DNA of 64,000 bases from the NCBI RefSeq assembly GCF_035653575.1, contig NZ_DASRBQ010000163.1, positions 1 to 64,000 of the forward strand, in the 5' to 3' direction. Origin of the DNA: Actinocrinis sp035653575 (GTDB taxonomy: Bacteria > Actinomycetota > Actinomycetes > Streptomycetales > Catenulisporaceae). A program made the translations under genes and the position numbers. Positions 18,014-25,969 of the stretch are shown here, piece after piece. Within the stretch, counting starts at the first letter, position 1; each line of letters begins with the position of its first letter. The notes beneath the pieces were generated by a model, which was given only the letters and a program-made list of their open reading frames with translations, was not told where the DNA came from and ran no database searches.

Positions 18014-18292
18014 ATGTTCCAGATCCTGTGGTCGCTGATCGCCGGCTTGGTCATCGGCGGCCTGGCGCGGCTGCTGCTGCCCGGCAAGCAGGCCATCCCG
18101 GTGTGGCTGACGGTGCTGCTCGGCATCGCCGGGGCGTTCCTCGGCAACGGCATCGCCTCGTGGATCGGCGTGCGGCACACCGGCGGAGTGGACTGGATCC
18201 GGCACATTCTGCAGATCGGCATCGCGATGGCGCTGATCGCGGCCCTCGCCCCGGTCTGGGCGAACCGGGCCAAGAGCCACACCAGGGCGTAG
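18014..18292 (+). CDS. GlsB/YeaQ/YmgE-family small membrane protein
   Basis: 92 aa, ATG with GGAGG eight bases upstream (18001-18005). Three hydrophobic segments: ILWSLIAGLVIGGLARLLLP, WLTVLLGIAGAFLGNGIASW and a C-terminal IGIAMALIAALAPVWA. The GGLARLLLPG and GIAGAFLGN repeats are typical of the 'transglycosylase-associated' small stress membrane proteins. Function is poorly known; several are induced by general stress. Stands alone, ending in a terminator shared with the convergent ABC operon. Confidence 0.85.
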   Translation: MFQILWSLIAGLVIGGLARLLLPGKQAIPVWLTVLLGIAGAFLGNGIASWIGVRHTGGVDWIRHILQIGIAMALIAALAPVWANRAKSHTRA

Positions 18293-18296
18293 CGCG

Positions 18297-18321
18297 ACGC
18301 CGGCGCGGGCGCCCCCGGCGT
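18297..18321. terminator. Bidirectional hairpin between convergent genes
   Basis: ACGCCGG (18297-18303) pairs with CCGGCGT (18315-18321); 11-base GC-rich loop. It sits exactly between the stops of the GlsB-like and ABC permease genes. No T-run. Confidence 0.55.
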
Positions 18322-18329
18322 GGCGAGGG

Positions 18330-19193
18330 TCAGGCAGTACGCCGCCGCAGCGTGACGGCGCCCAGCGCGAGCGCGACGACGGTGACGCCGGCGATGACGA
18401 TCAGGTCCCTGACGACCAGGCCGCTGACGCCGCTCTGCGCGGTCAGCCGGTTCATCGCGTCGACCGCGTAGGACAGCGGCATGACATCGGAGAGCCAGCG
18501 CAGCACGGTCTGCATGTCCTCGCGGGGCGTGAACAGCCCGCACAGCAGGAACTGCGGCAGGATGAACGCGGGCAGGAACTGCACGGCCTGGAATTCGGTG
18601 GCCGCGAAGGCCGAGACGAACAGGCCGAGCGCGGTGCCCAGGATCCCGTCCGCGAGCGCCACCACGAACAGCAGCCAGGTCGGGCCGCTGACGTGCAGGC
18701 CGAGCGGGCCGAGGGTGAGGCCGAACGCGACGGCGGCCTGCAGCAGGGCCAGCGCGCCGAAGGCGAGGGCGTAGCCGAGCAGCAGGTCGAGCTTGGCCAG
18801 CGGCATGGTCAGCAGCCGCTCCAGGGTGCCGCTTGACCGCTCCCGCAGCGTCGCGACCGAGGTGACTAGGAACATCACGATCAGCGGGAAGATGCCGAGC
18901 AGCGGCGCCCCGGAGTGGTCGAAGGTGCGCGGCTGCGCGTCGAAGACGTACTTGAGCAGCACCAGCAGGACGCAGGGCACGACGATCAGCAGGCCGATCG
19001 TGCGCGGATCGTGCCGCAGTTGGGCGAGCACGCGGCCGGCCGTGGCGACGGTTCGCCGGATGCTGGCAGCCACTCGGCCGCCGGTCGCAGAGCCGTGATC
19101 CGGCGCCGGGACCGCAGCGGGCGCCGCGGCGGGCGTGACGGACGGCGAGTGCGCGGCTTGCTCGGACGCCGGGGCTGGAGTCGACTGGCTCAC
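18330..19193 (-). CDS. ABC-2 type exporter permease
   Basis: 287 aa with an Ala/Pro-rich cytoplasmic leader of about 50 residues, then six membrane segments in the ABC2 (DrrB-like) order: IGLLIVVPCVLLVLLKYVF, PLLGIFPLIVMFLVTSVATL, the SGTLERLLTMPL motif at the start of the core, and FILPQFLLCGLFTPREDMQ. SGTLERLLTMPL and the PR.-M-Q region are typical of drug/antibiotic ABC-2 exporters and of YbhR-like proteins. It overlaps the ATPase gene by four bases. Acts with it at the plasma membrane, probably exporting a small molecule. Confidence 0.9.
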   Translation of the reverse strand: MSQSTPAPASEQAAHSPSVTPAAAPAAVPAPDHGSATGGRVAASIRRTVATAGRVLAQLRHDPRTIGLLIVVPCVLLVLLKYVFDAQPRTFDHSGAPLLGIFPLIVMFLVTSVATLRERSSGTLERLLTMPLAKLDLLLGYALAFGALALLQAAVAFGLTLGPLGLHVSGPTWLLFVVALADGILGTALGLFVSAFAATEFQAVQFLPAFILPQFLLCGLFTPREDMQTVLRWLSDVMPLSYAVDAMNRLTAQSGVSGLVVRDLIVIAGVTVVALALGAVTLRRRTA

Positions 19194-20029
19194 CGGGTTG
19201 CTCCCTTCACCGGCTCGGGCTGATCGGACAGCCTCGCATCAGAGCCCTGTTCCGCCGCGGGGCTCTGTTTCGCCACGAGCGCGAGGAAGGCCGCTTCGAT
19301 CTCGCTCGCGCCGGTGCGGGCGAGCAGTGCTTCCGGCGTGTCGTCGGCGATGAACTCGCCGTCGCGCATCAGCAGCAGGTGTCCGCAGCGGGTGGCCTCG
19401 TCCATGACGTGACTGGAGATCAGCAGCGTGGCACCGTCCGCGGCGAGAGCGTGGAACAGGTCCCACAGCTCGGTCCGGAGCACCGGATCGAGTCCGACGG
19501 TCGGCTCGTCGAGCACCAGCAGCTCCGGGGTACCGAGTAGCGCGGCGGCGAGCGAAACGCGCGCCCGCTGCCCTCCGGACAGCCGCGAGACGAGGTCGCG
19601 TTCGCGGCCTTGGAGCCCGACCTGCTCGATGACGCGCTGGACATCGTCGCGCGGGACTCCGAGGATCGCCGCGAAGTACCGCAGGTTCTCGGCGATCGAC
19701 AGGTCTGCGTAGACCGAAGGTGCCTGCGTTACGTAGCCGACCCGATGCCGCAGCTCTTTATCTCCGGCAGGGCGGCCGAGCACCCGGACCTCGCCGGCGG
19801 CCACCTTCTGCACGCCGACGATCGCGCGCATCAAGGTGCTCTTGCCGCAACCGCTCGGTCCGAGCAGTCCGGTGACCGTGCCGCGCGCGATGGTGACGCC
19901 GATGCCCTTAAGCACGGACCGCCCGCCGCGCACGACGCGCAGGTCGTGTACGTCCACGGCCGGTGCGGGCGCGGTCCGGGCCGCCGCGTCGGCGGTCGCG
20001 GAGGCGGCCGCTCCGGAGAAATTAACCAT
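19190..20029 (-). CDS. ABC exporter ATP-binding protein
   Basis: 279 aa from the ATG at 20029 (MVNFSG); the frame is open further upstream but without family sequence. Walker A GPSGCGKST, Q-loop YVTQAPSVYADLS, signature LSGGQRARVS, Walker B LLVLDEPTVGLDP and the switch His in ISSHVMDEA are all intact. Partner of the overlapping ABC-2 permease. The TetR gene lies 78 bases upstream in the same direction. On the minus strand there is a TTGACA about 30 bases before the start, but no matching -10 box at 17 bases, so the promoter remains unclear. Confidence 0.93.
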   Translation of the reverse strand: MVNFSGAAASATADAAARTAPAPAVDVHDLRVVRGGRSVLKGIGVTIARGTVTGLLGPSGCGKSTLMRAIVGVQKVAAGEVRVLGRPAGDKELRHRVGYVTQAPSVYADLSIAENLRYFAAILGVPRDDVQRVIEQVGLQGRERDLVSRLSGGQRARVSLAAALLGTPELLVLDEPTVGLDPVLRTELWDLFHALAADGATLLISSHVMDEATRCGHLLLMRDGEFIADDTPEALLARTGASEIEAAFLALVAKQSPAAEQGSDARLSDQPEPVKGATR

Positions 20030-20106
20030 GCGATTAGTTTTGGGCCTGGGCGGCGCTCTGTCAAACCGCTGCGCGGGCTCGGCGCGGCGGGCTCGGCCCA
20101 CCGGAT

Positions 20107-20754
20107 TCAGCCCACCAGATAGCGCTGCAGGGTGGGCGCGACCAGCGTGACAAGTTCCTCGACCGGCGCCGAGGCCAGCGGTTCGACGGCGAGCAGGTAG
20201 CGCCCCATGATCAGCCCGACCATCTGAGTCATCGCCAGCTCGGCGCGCAGTTCGGGCCGCGGCGCGTCGAGGGCCGCGGCGATCGGGCCGGCCACCTCGC
20301 GGGCGATGAAGCCGCGCAGCAGCCGGGCCATCTGCTCGTTCGTGGCCGCCGCGCGCAGGACCGCGAGCACGCGTTCGCGGGCCGCCGCGTCCTCGAGCAG
20401 CCCGAAGGCGAAGCGGACCAGCCGCTCGCCGACCCGGCCGCGGTCGCCGTCGACCACCCGGACGACCAGCTCCCGCGGCTGCAGCGGGAAGTCGAGCGCG
20501 GCGAGGAACAGCTGGTCCTTGGTGCCGAAGTAGTGGTGCAGCAGCGCGGAGTTGACCTCGGCGGCGCGGGCGATCGCGCGCATGCTGGTGTTCTCGTAAC
20601 CGCGCGCGGCGAACTCGGCGCGGGCCGCGACCAGGATGTCCTGCCGGGTATCCGCGCCCCCGGGCCGCCGGCCCGGCTTACGGCCAGCCGCCGGACGCGT
20701 CTTCGCGGCCTCGGCTGCGGTCCCCGTCGCGTCGGCGTCACGCTGTGCGTTCAC
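20107..20754 (-). CDS. TetR-family transcriptional regulator
   Basis: 215 aa from the GTG at 20754. After a Gly/Arg-rich tail of about 35 residues comes the TetR helix-turn-helix: RQDILVAARAEFAARGYENT then SMRAIARAAEVNSALLHHYF and GTKDQLFLAAL. The C-terminal part fits the TetR_C domain found in regulators with DUF-type dimer helices (QPRELVVRVVDGDRGRVGERL). Likely controls the ABC exporter that follows in the same direction and perhaps itself; the divergent psuG starts only 50 bases away, so an operator there could reach it too. GATAAT ends 6 bases before the GTG: leaderless start. Confidence 0.88.
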   Translation of the reverse strand: MNAQRDADATGTAAEAAKTRPAAGRKPGRRPGGADTRQDILVAARAEFAARGYENTSMRAIARAAEVNSALLHHYFGTKDQLFLAALDFPLQPRELVVRVVDGDRGRVGERLVRFAFGLLEDAAARERVLAVLRAAATNEQMARLLRGFIAREVAGPIAAALDAPRPELRAELAMTQMVGLIMGRYLLAVEPLASAPVEELVTLVAPTLQRYLVG

Positions 20755-20760
20755 CAGTTC

Positions 20761-20766
20761 ATTATC
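20761..20766 (-). promoter_or_regulatory. -10 box GATAAT of the tetR gene
   Basis: GATAAT on the minus strand, 6 bases before the GTG at 20754. No ribosome-binding site lies between, so a leaderless message is likely. Confidence 0.55.
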
Positions 20767-20790
20767 GCCGCGCTGGCGAAGTCTGACGGA

Positions 20791-20796
20791 TAAGAT
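20791..20796 (+). promoter_or_regulatory. -10 box TAAGAT of psuG
   Basis: TAAGAT ends 7 bases before the ATG at 20804. It supports ATG 20804 as a leaderless start over the ATG at 20795, which lies inside and next to this box. Confidence 0.5.
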
Positions 20797-20803
20797 GATC
20801 GAC

Positions 20804-21769
20804 ATGGACGTACGCGGGCTGACTCACTCCTCCGACGCCTCCGCGCTCGAGGTCGCGCCGCAGGTGGCGCAGGCGCTGGCGGGGGGCGCCGCGGTGGTCG
20901 CGCTGGAGTCGACGATCATCAGCCACGGCCTGCCGCGGCCGGACAACCTGCGCATCGCGCGCGAGATCGAGGAGGCGGTGCGCGCCGCCGGCGCCGTCCC
21001 GGCGACCATCGCGGTCGTGGACGGGGTCGCCCGCGTCGGGCTCGACGAAGCCGCGCTGACGGCCATCGCCGAGCGCGACGACGTGGCGAAGGCCAGCGTG
21101 CGCGACCTCGGCTTCGTCGTGGCGAGGGGCGGCAGCGCGGCGACGACGGTGGCGGCGACCGCGCATCTGGCCGAGCGGGCCGGCATCCGGCTGTTCGCCA
21201 CCGGCGGGCTCGGCGGCGTGCACCGCGGCGCGCGGGAGAGCTGGGACGAGTCGGCGGACCTGGTCGCGTTGGCCCGCACCGGCATCACCGTGGTGTGCTC
21301 GGGAGTGAAGTCGATCCTTGACGTGCCGGCCACCCTCGAACGCCTGGAGAGCCTGAACGTCCCGGTGGTCGGATACGGCACGAACGCCTTCCCAGGCTTC
21401 TACATCAGCGACTCCGGGCACCGGATCGACTGGCGGGCCGACTCGCCGGCCGAGGTCGCGGCGGTCATCCGGGCCCGCGACGCGCTCGGGCTCTCCCATC
21501 AGGGCCTTGTCGTCGCGAACCCGCTGCCGGAGGATGAGCAGCTCGACGCGGAGCTGCATGAGCGAGTCCTCGAGGAGGCGCTCGAGCAGCTGGACGCGCA
21601 CGGCGTCACCGGCAAGGCGGTCACGCCGTTCCTGCTGGACTTCTTCCACCGGCACACCGCCGGCGAGAGCCTGCGCGCGAACGTGCGGCTGGTGCTGCGC
21701 AACGCCGCGCTCGCCGGGCAGATCGCCGCCGAGCTGGCGCGCGGCGCGACCGGCGCCGACCCGGAGTGA
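20804..21769 (+). CDS. psuG: Pseudouridine-5'-phosphate glycosidase
   Basis: 321 aa. Near-full match to the PsuG (indigoidine synthase A-like) family: VVALESTIISHGLPRPDNL at the start, VDGVARVGL, the GGSAATTVAATAHLAERAGI stretch, FATGGLGGVHRGA, VCSGVKSILDVPATLE with the conserved Lys, and GFYISDSGHR. Splits pseudouridine 5'-phosphate into uracil and ribose 5-phosphate. The kinase that makes its substrate follows with a four-base overlap. Released uracil could feed the pyrimidine catabolic operon at 8112-12959; that link is inference. Confidence 0.94.
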   Translation: MDVRGLTHSSDASALEVAPQVAQALAGGAAVVALESTIISHGLPRPDNLRIAREIEEAVRAAGAVPATIAVVDGVARVGLDEAALTAIAERDDVAKASVRDLGFVVARGGSAATTVAATAHLAERAGIRLFATGGLGGVHRGARESWDESADLVALARTGITVVCSGVKSILDVPATLERLESLNVPVVGYGTNAFPGFYISDSGHRIDWRADSPAEVAAVIRARDALGLSHQGLVVANPLPEDEQLDAELHERVLEEALEQLDAHGVTGKAVTPFLLDFFHRHTAGESLRANVRLVLRNAALAGQIAAELARGATGADPE

Positions 21770-22815
21770 ACCGAGCCGCCGCCGGCGCCGCCGCGCCCGA
21801 TCAGGACCCTGCCGGAACCGAGCCCGCCGATCAGCCCGCCGCGAAGGCCGCCTCGGGGGCGCCGACCGTGGTGCTGCTCGGCGACGTCATGACGGACCTG
21901 GTGGCGCGGCTCGCCGGTCCGCTGGTCCCGGCGAGCGACAGTCCGGCCCGCATCAGCGTCGAGGGCGGCGGGGCCGCGGCGAACACGGCCAGCTGGCTGG
22001 CCAGCCTCGGCGCCCACAGCGTGCTGCTGGGGCGCGTCGGCGACGACGCGGCCGGCCGCGCGGCGGCGAACGGCCTGCGCGCGCACGGCGTCGAGACCCG
22101 GTTCGCGATCGATCGCCAGCGGCCGACCGGGACGGTGATCGTGCTGGTCGAGCCCGGCGGCGAGCGCACGATGGTGCCTGACGCCGGCGCGAACGAAGCG
22201 CTGACGGCTGACGACCTGCCGTACGACGTCTTCACGCCGGGCGCGCACCTGCACCTGTCCGGTTACACGCTGCTGCGCCCGAGCAGCCGCGAGGCCGCCC
22301 TGGCCGCCCTGGACCTGGCCCACGAGGCGGGCATGACCACGTCCGTGGACGCCGCGTCGGTCGGGCCGTTGGAGACGGCCGGCGCCGAACGCTTCCTCGA
22401 CTGGATCGACGGAATCGACCTGCTGTTCGCGAATCAAGCCGAGGCGCGCACCCTCGCCTCGGCCGCGCACTCGGCGCCGCCGCCGATACCAGCGACCGAT
22501 CAATCCCCGGCCACGATCCACCGGTTGAATTCGGTCTCTGCAGCACGCGCCATCGCCGAACACTGCGGCTTGGCGGTGGTGAAGCTCGGCGCATTCGGAG
22601 CTCTAGCCTGTAGCTCCACCGGCGACTACGAATACGTAGACGCCGTGCCGCTCGGCGCCGACGTCGCCATCGACAGCACCGGTGCCGGCGACGCCTTCGC
22701 GGCCGGGTTCCTCAAGCAGTGGCTGACCGCACCGTCGCTCGCCGAGGCGCTGCGCTCCGGATGCGTGCTCGCCGCCCGGGCCGTCCGCATGGTCGGCGCG
22801 AGATCCGTCTCTTAG
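21766..22815 (+). CDS. psuK: Pseudouridine kinase (PfkB family)
   Basis: 349 aa, GTG start overlapping the psuG stop (GTGA). PfkB sugar/nucleoside kinase: VEGGGAAANTASWLASLG at the substrate side, GRVGDDAAGR, and the catalytic DSTGAGDAFAAGF with the anion hole and base Asp. An Ala/Pro-rich leader of about 30 residues and a spacer around residue 245 make it slightly longer than usual. Phosphorylates pseudouridine at the 5' position for PsuG; the tight pairing makes this more likely than ribokinase or adenosine kinase activity. Confidence 0.88.
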   Translation: MNRAAAGAAAPDQDPAGTEPADQPAAKAASGAPTVVLLGDVMTDLVARLAGPLVPASDSPARISVEGGGAAANTASWLASLGAHSVLLGRVGDDAAGRAAANGLRAHGVETRFAIDRQRPTGTVIVLVEPGGERTMVPDAGANEALTADDLPYDVFTPGAHLHLSGYTLLRPSSREAALAALDLAHEAGMTTSVDAASVGPLETAGAERFLDWIDGIDLLFANQAEARTLASAAHSAPPPIPATDQSPATIHRLNSVSAARAIAEHCGLAVVKLGAFGALACSSTGDYEYVDAVPLGADVAIDSTGAGDAFAAGFLKQWLTAPSLAEALRSGCVLAARAVRMVGARSVS

Positions 22816-22854
22816 GCCGCGGCCCGCGGGTACCGAATCGCAATCCACTTAATC

Positions 22855-22883
22855 TAGACAAAAATATCTATATGTGATATAGT
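22855..22883 (+). promoter_or_regulatory. Strong promoter of the dienelactone hydrolase operon
   Basis: -35 TAGACA (22855-22860), 17-base spacer, -10 TATAGT (22878-22883), in an AT-rich patch that stands out from the surrounding DNA. Predicted start near 22890, giving a leader of about 20 bases before the ATG at 22911. Confidence 0.75.
22868..22882. promoter_or_regulatory. Operator-like palindrome over the -10 box
   Basis: CTATATGTGATATAG: perfect 6-base arms around GTG, overlapping the spacer and -10 box. ATATC/GATAT arms overlap it. A repressor bound here would block the promoter; the regulator is unknown (AT-rich palindromes of this kind are common for PadR-type repressors). Confidence 0.6.
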
Positions 22884-22910
22884 GTCAGTTCCTCCATTTA
22901 GCATGTCGGC

Positions 22911-23702
22911 ATGTGTTACGACGCAGACGCCGTTCCGCCGTTCTACGGCCCGCCGCTCACCCCGGCTTCCAGCACCGAGTTGCGGCTCACCGCGACCGAC
23001 GGCGCCCCGCTCGCGGCCTTCCGGTCGCTGCCGGACACGCCGGCCGGCCCGGCCGTGCTGGTGCTGCCGGACAACCGCGGCCTGTCCCGCTTCTACGAGC
23101 AGCTCACCCGGCGTCTGGCCGAACAGGGCCTGCCGGCACTCGCGATCGACTACTTCGGGCGCAGCGCGGGACCCGGATACCGGGACCGCCCGGCCGAGTT
23201 CGGCGAACTGCCGAACCTCATGCCGCACCTGGCCGCGCTTACCCGCGACGGGCTCTTCGCCGACTTCGACGCGGCGCTCGCCCACCTGCGCGGACTGCCG
23301 GGCGGCCGGCGGCGCGCCGTGATCTCGCTCGGATTCTGCATGGGCGGGCGGTTCGCGTTCCTGACCGCGCACCGGCGCTTCGCGCTGGCCGGGGCGATCG
23401 GGCTGTACGGCTTCCCGGATTCGCTGCGCGGCGCGCCCGGGCCGATCCAGCTCGCGCCCGACCTGACGGCGCCGATCCTCGGCCTGTTCGCCGGAGCCGA
23501 CGAGGGCATCCCGGCGAGCACGGTCGCGGCCTTCGACGACGCGCTCGCGGCCGCGGGCAACCAGCGCGAGATCATCACGTATCCCGGCGCCACGCACGGC
23601 TTCTTCGAAGCCGGAGCCGGGGCGTTCGAGCAAGAGTGCGCCGACGTCTGGCGCAGGGTGCTCGGCTTCGCGCACGAGCACGCGGATCTCGGCGGCGACT
23701 GA
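22911..23702 (+). CDS. Dienelactone hydrolase-family alpha/beta hydrolase
   Basis: 263 aa. N-terminus MCYDADAVPPFYG is typical of a DLH subfamily. Catalytic triad visible: nucleophile Cys143 in SLGFCMGGRFAF, Asp197 in LFAGADEGI, His229 in YPGATHGFF. Cys as nucleophile is the DLH type. The natural substrate is uncertain; in true dienelactone hydrolases it is 4-carboxymethylenebutenolide in chloro-aromatic breakdown, but no such genes are here. Driven by the strong, operator-covered promoter just upstream. Confidence 0.88.
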   Translation: MCYDADAVPPFYGPPLTPASSTELRLTATDGAPLAAFRSLPDTPAGPAVLVLPDNRGLSRFYEQLTRRLAEQGLPALAIDYFGRSAGPGYRDRPAEFGELPNLMPHLAALTRDGLFADFDAALAHLRGLPGGRRRAVISLGFCMGGRFAFLTAHRRFALAGAIGLYGFPDSLRGAPGPIQLAPDLTAPILGLFAGADEGIPASTVAAFDDALAAAGNQREIITYPGATHGFFEAGAGAFEQECADVWRRVLGFAHEHADLGGD

Positions 23703-23748
23703 GCGGCGGCGGCGCGCCGCGACCCGCCGCGGCGGCATCGGCCCGGCT

Positions 23749-23754
23749 TATGCT
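23749..23754 (+). promoter_or_regulatory. -10 box TATGCT, leaderless start
   Basis: TATGCT ends 6 bases before the ATG at 23761, with no Shine-Dalgarno between. Suggests a leaderless transcript for the next two genes. Confidence 0.45.
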
Positions 23755-23760
23755 GGGCCG

Positions 23761-24357
23761 ATGCCGAGCACTCCGATCCGCATCACGGCCCGCGAGTTCC
23801 AGCTCGTGCTGCTGCGCCGGATGGCCGACTACCACCCCGAGCTGGTCGAGCAGGCGCGCCGCGAGCTGGACGCCAGCGTCACCGAGATGCGCGAGGTCAA
23901 CGCGCACTGGCAGCGGATGCAGCGGTCCCGCTCCTATCGTGGCGGCCTGTCCGCGCTGCGCGGCTTCCTCGGCGCTCCGCTCGTCGAAGAGGAGCAGCGA
24001 CTCGGCGATGTCACCTGCCGGATCAGCCGCTGGAAGCTGCCGCTGTGGCCCGACTTGCTGTTCGAGGCGCTGACGGGGATCGGCACAACGGTGCTCGCCG
24101 AACAGCTGGTACGCGATCCCGCGTGCCCGCCGCCACGGCTGGAGAACATCGGCGATCTCACGCCGTGGTCCTGCGTCATCGGGGACGTGGAACGGGCGTT
24201 CGGTCCGGTGCGGCATCGCGACGGTTCCGCGCCGAGCCGCTGGACCACGGATTTCACCGCGCCGGACGCTGAGGGCAAGCCGGTCGCGGCGAGCGCCGAA
24301 TTCGTCTGGGGCCTGCTGCAAAGCGTCCGCGGCATCGACGGGAGAGAATTGCGATGA
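23761..24357 (+). CDS. Conserved-looking protein of unknown function
   Basis: 198 aa; I do not recognise a family. Soluble, no signal or membrane segment. The N-terminal third is a long charged helix region (REFQLVLLRRMADYHPELVE then QARRELDASVTEMREVNAHW) followed by Arg-rich QRMQRSRSYRGG. The C-terminal half has several Trp residues (RWKLPLWPDLLFEAL, LTPWSCVIGDVERAFG, RWTTDFTA). Normal codon use and a strictly coupled downstream gene (ATGA overlap) argue that it is real. It could be a small enzyme or binding protein working with the VOC protein; no function should be assigned. Confidence 0.7.
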   Translation: MPSTPIRITAREFQLVLLRRMADYHPELVEQARRELDASVTEMREVNAHWQRMQRSRSYRGGLSALRGFLGAPLVEEEQRLGDVTCRISRWKLPLWPDLLFEALTGIGTTVLAEQLVRDPACPPPRLENIGDLTPWSCVIGDVERAFGPVRHRDGSAPSRWTTDFTAPDAEGKPVAASAEFVWGLLQSVRGIDGRELR

Positions 24358-24800
24358 ATGATCAGACCGGGCCGGCTTCAGGCGCCGGCGCGAACTGCGC
24401 ACCGACGATCGGCGTCACCGAGTTGCGTCTGGTGGTCACCGCGGAGGATTACGAGGCGGCACTGGCGTTCTATCGCGACGCCCTCGGATTGCCGCAGCGC
24501 GCGGCCTTTTCCTCTCCCGGCGGCCGGGTCACGATCCTGGAGGCGGGCCGGGCCACGTTGGAGATCGCCGACCCGCCGCACGCCCGGTACATCGACGAGG
24601 TGGAGGTGGGTCACCGCGCCGCCGGCCACATCCGCGTGGCATTCCAGGTCGCGGACGCGGAGAGCGCTACGCACGCCGCGGCTGAGGCGGGGGCCAGCGT
24701 TGTGGCGCGTCCGGTGCTCACTCCGTGGAACTCGCGCAACGCGCGCCTCGACGGGCCGGCCGGATTGCAGCTGACCCTCTTCGAGGAACTGGACGGATAG
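24354..24800 (+). CDS. VOC-family (glyoxalase/bleomycin-resistance fold) protein
   Basis: 148 aa, ATG overlapping the previous stop by four bases. Two beta-alpha-beta-beta-beta modules: TELRLVVTAEDYEAALAFYR DALGLP in the first and AGHIRVAFQVADAESATHAA in the second, ending SRNARLDGPAGLQLTLFEEL. Metal ligands are plausible (Glu in VTILEAGRATLEIAD, His in GHIRVAF, Glu in LTLFEEL). Members are dioxygenases, isomerases, or drug-binding proteins. Role unknown; co-translated with the unknown protein. Confidence 0.82.
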   Translation: MNDQTGPASGAGANCAPTIGVTELRLVVTAEDYEAALAFYRDALGLPQRAAFSSPGGRVTILEAGRATLEIADPPHARYIDEVEVGHRAAGHIRVAFQVADAESATHAAAEAGASVVARPVLTPWNSRNARLDGPAGLQLTLFEELDG

Positions 24801-24846
24801 CGGGCCGAGCCGGACCGTTCGGGCCGTTCGGTTCGAGCGGTTCGGT
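24801..24846. repeat. GTTCGG-rich direct repeats between convergent genes
   Basis: Four to five close copies of CGTTCGG/GGTTCGG fill the short space between the VOC and regulator stops. Simple-sequence spacer; no clear terminator stem. Confidence 0.4.
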
Positions 24847-25854
24847 TCAGACGCCCTTGATCCAGCCGCGCTCGACCGCGCGCGCCCCCGCCTGGAAGCG
24901 GCTGCGCGCGTTCAGGCGGGCCGTCAGTTCGGCGGTGATGCGGCGGCTTGTGCGCACCGAGACGCCGAGCTTGCGGGCTATCACATCGTCGGTCCAGCCC
25001 TCGGCGAGCAGGGTGAGCACGGCCATCTCCTGGCTGGTCAGGCCCTGGTCGTCGCGGGTGCGGTCCTCGCCGACCGGCTTGGCGGCCTGCCAGATCTGCT
25101 CGAACAGCGCGCACAGCGCCGCGACCATGCCTGGTCCGCGCTGCACGACGGCGCCGGTCTTGCTGTGCTCAGGGTTGACCGGTATGAGCGCCTGCTTGCG
25201 ATCGAAGATCACCATGCGCAGCGGCAGCGTCGCGGTGGTGCGCACCTGGGCGCCGGTCTCCACTAGCCACCGCAGATGGTTGAACGTCGGCGGGTGGTTG
25301 CGCGCGCTGTCCAGGTATAGCGACCGTATCGCCGTGCCGCGGCCGAGCGCGTCCTCGTCGAGGGGCCGGGCGGCCGCGATGCTCTGCTCGCTCATCGCCC
25401 CGGACGGCGAGAAGGTCATCACCTCGGTCAAGCCCTCGTGGGTACGTTCCTCCATCCACGCCCGCACCGCGTCGACCCCGACGAGCTGCTCGATGTCCGA
25501 GTGGTGGCGGGAGGGATGCAGGTCCGCGTAGTCGGCCACCACGCGCGCGACCGCCGCGCGGCTGGCCGCGATCTGCCGCTGCTCTTCAAGCAGCGCGGCC
25601 TCGCGTTTGGCCAGCAGCGAGGAAAGCCCGACCTCGGGGCTGACCAGGCGCATGGCGCCGGGGTTCTCGTCGGAGGGCCGCAACAGGGAGAGCCTGGCCA
25701 GCTCGTCGAGGCCCTCGCGCACCCGTTCGGCCGGCCAGTCCAACCGCTGCGCGAGCTCGAGGACGCCGAGGCGCGGCTCGGCGAGCATGGTCTTGTACAC
25801 CCGCTCCGCGTCCGAATTGACGCCGAGCGCGTCCAAACCCAGTGCTTCCAGCAT
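24847..25854 (-). CDS. TrmB-like/LuxR-type regulator with PLD-like sensor domain
   Basis: 335 aa, three parts. Residues 15-80: winged-helix TrmB-type domain (ERVYKTMLAEPRLGVLELAQ then RLDWPAERVREGLDELARLS). Residues 80-265: linker and PLD-like effector domain without catalytic HKD motif (LVETGAQVRTTATLPLRMVI then FDRKQALIPVNP). Residues 275-335: LuxR-type HTH (LTSQEMAVLTLLAEGWTDDV then IARKLGVSVRTSRRI). The same PLD-like plus LuxR design recurs in the shorter regulator at 26624-27337, which lies on the other side of a small gene pair. Probably senses a small molecule or peptide and controls the divergent genes; that is inference. Confidence 0.85.
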   Translation of the reverse strand: MLEALGLDALGVNSDAERVYKTMLAEPRLGVLELAQRLDWPAERVREGLDELARLSLLRPSDENPGAMRLVSPEVGLSSLLAKREAALLEEQRQIAASRAAVARVVADYADLHPSRHHSDIEQLVGVDAVRAWMEERTHEGLTEVMTFSPSGAMSEQSIAAARPLDEDALGRGTAIRSLYLDSARNHPPTFNHLRWLVETGAQVRTTATLPLRMVIFDRKQALIPVNPEHSKTGAVVQRGPGMVAALCALFEQIWQAAKPVGEDRTRDDQGLTSQEMAVLTLLAEGWTDDVIARKLGVSVRTSRRITAELTARLNARSRFQAGARAVERGWIKGV

Positions 25855-25969
25855 GGCAAGCCCCCAACGATCGGTTGCTCCTCAGTGAAGCGTGCAGGTC
25901 CCTGCACCGCAAGATTCTGCCACACGGAAATCCTGGTACACAGCCTCCGTCTGACGGAACATCGGGGAT

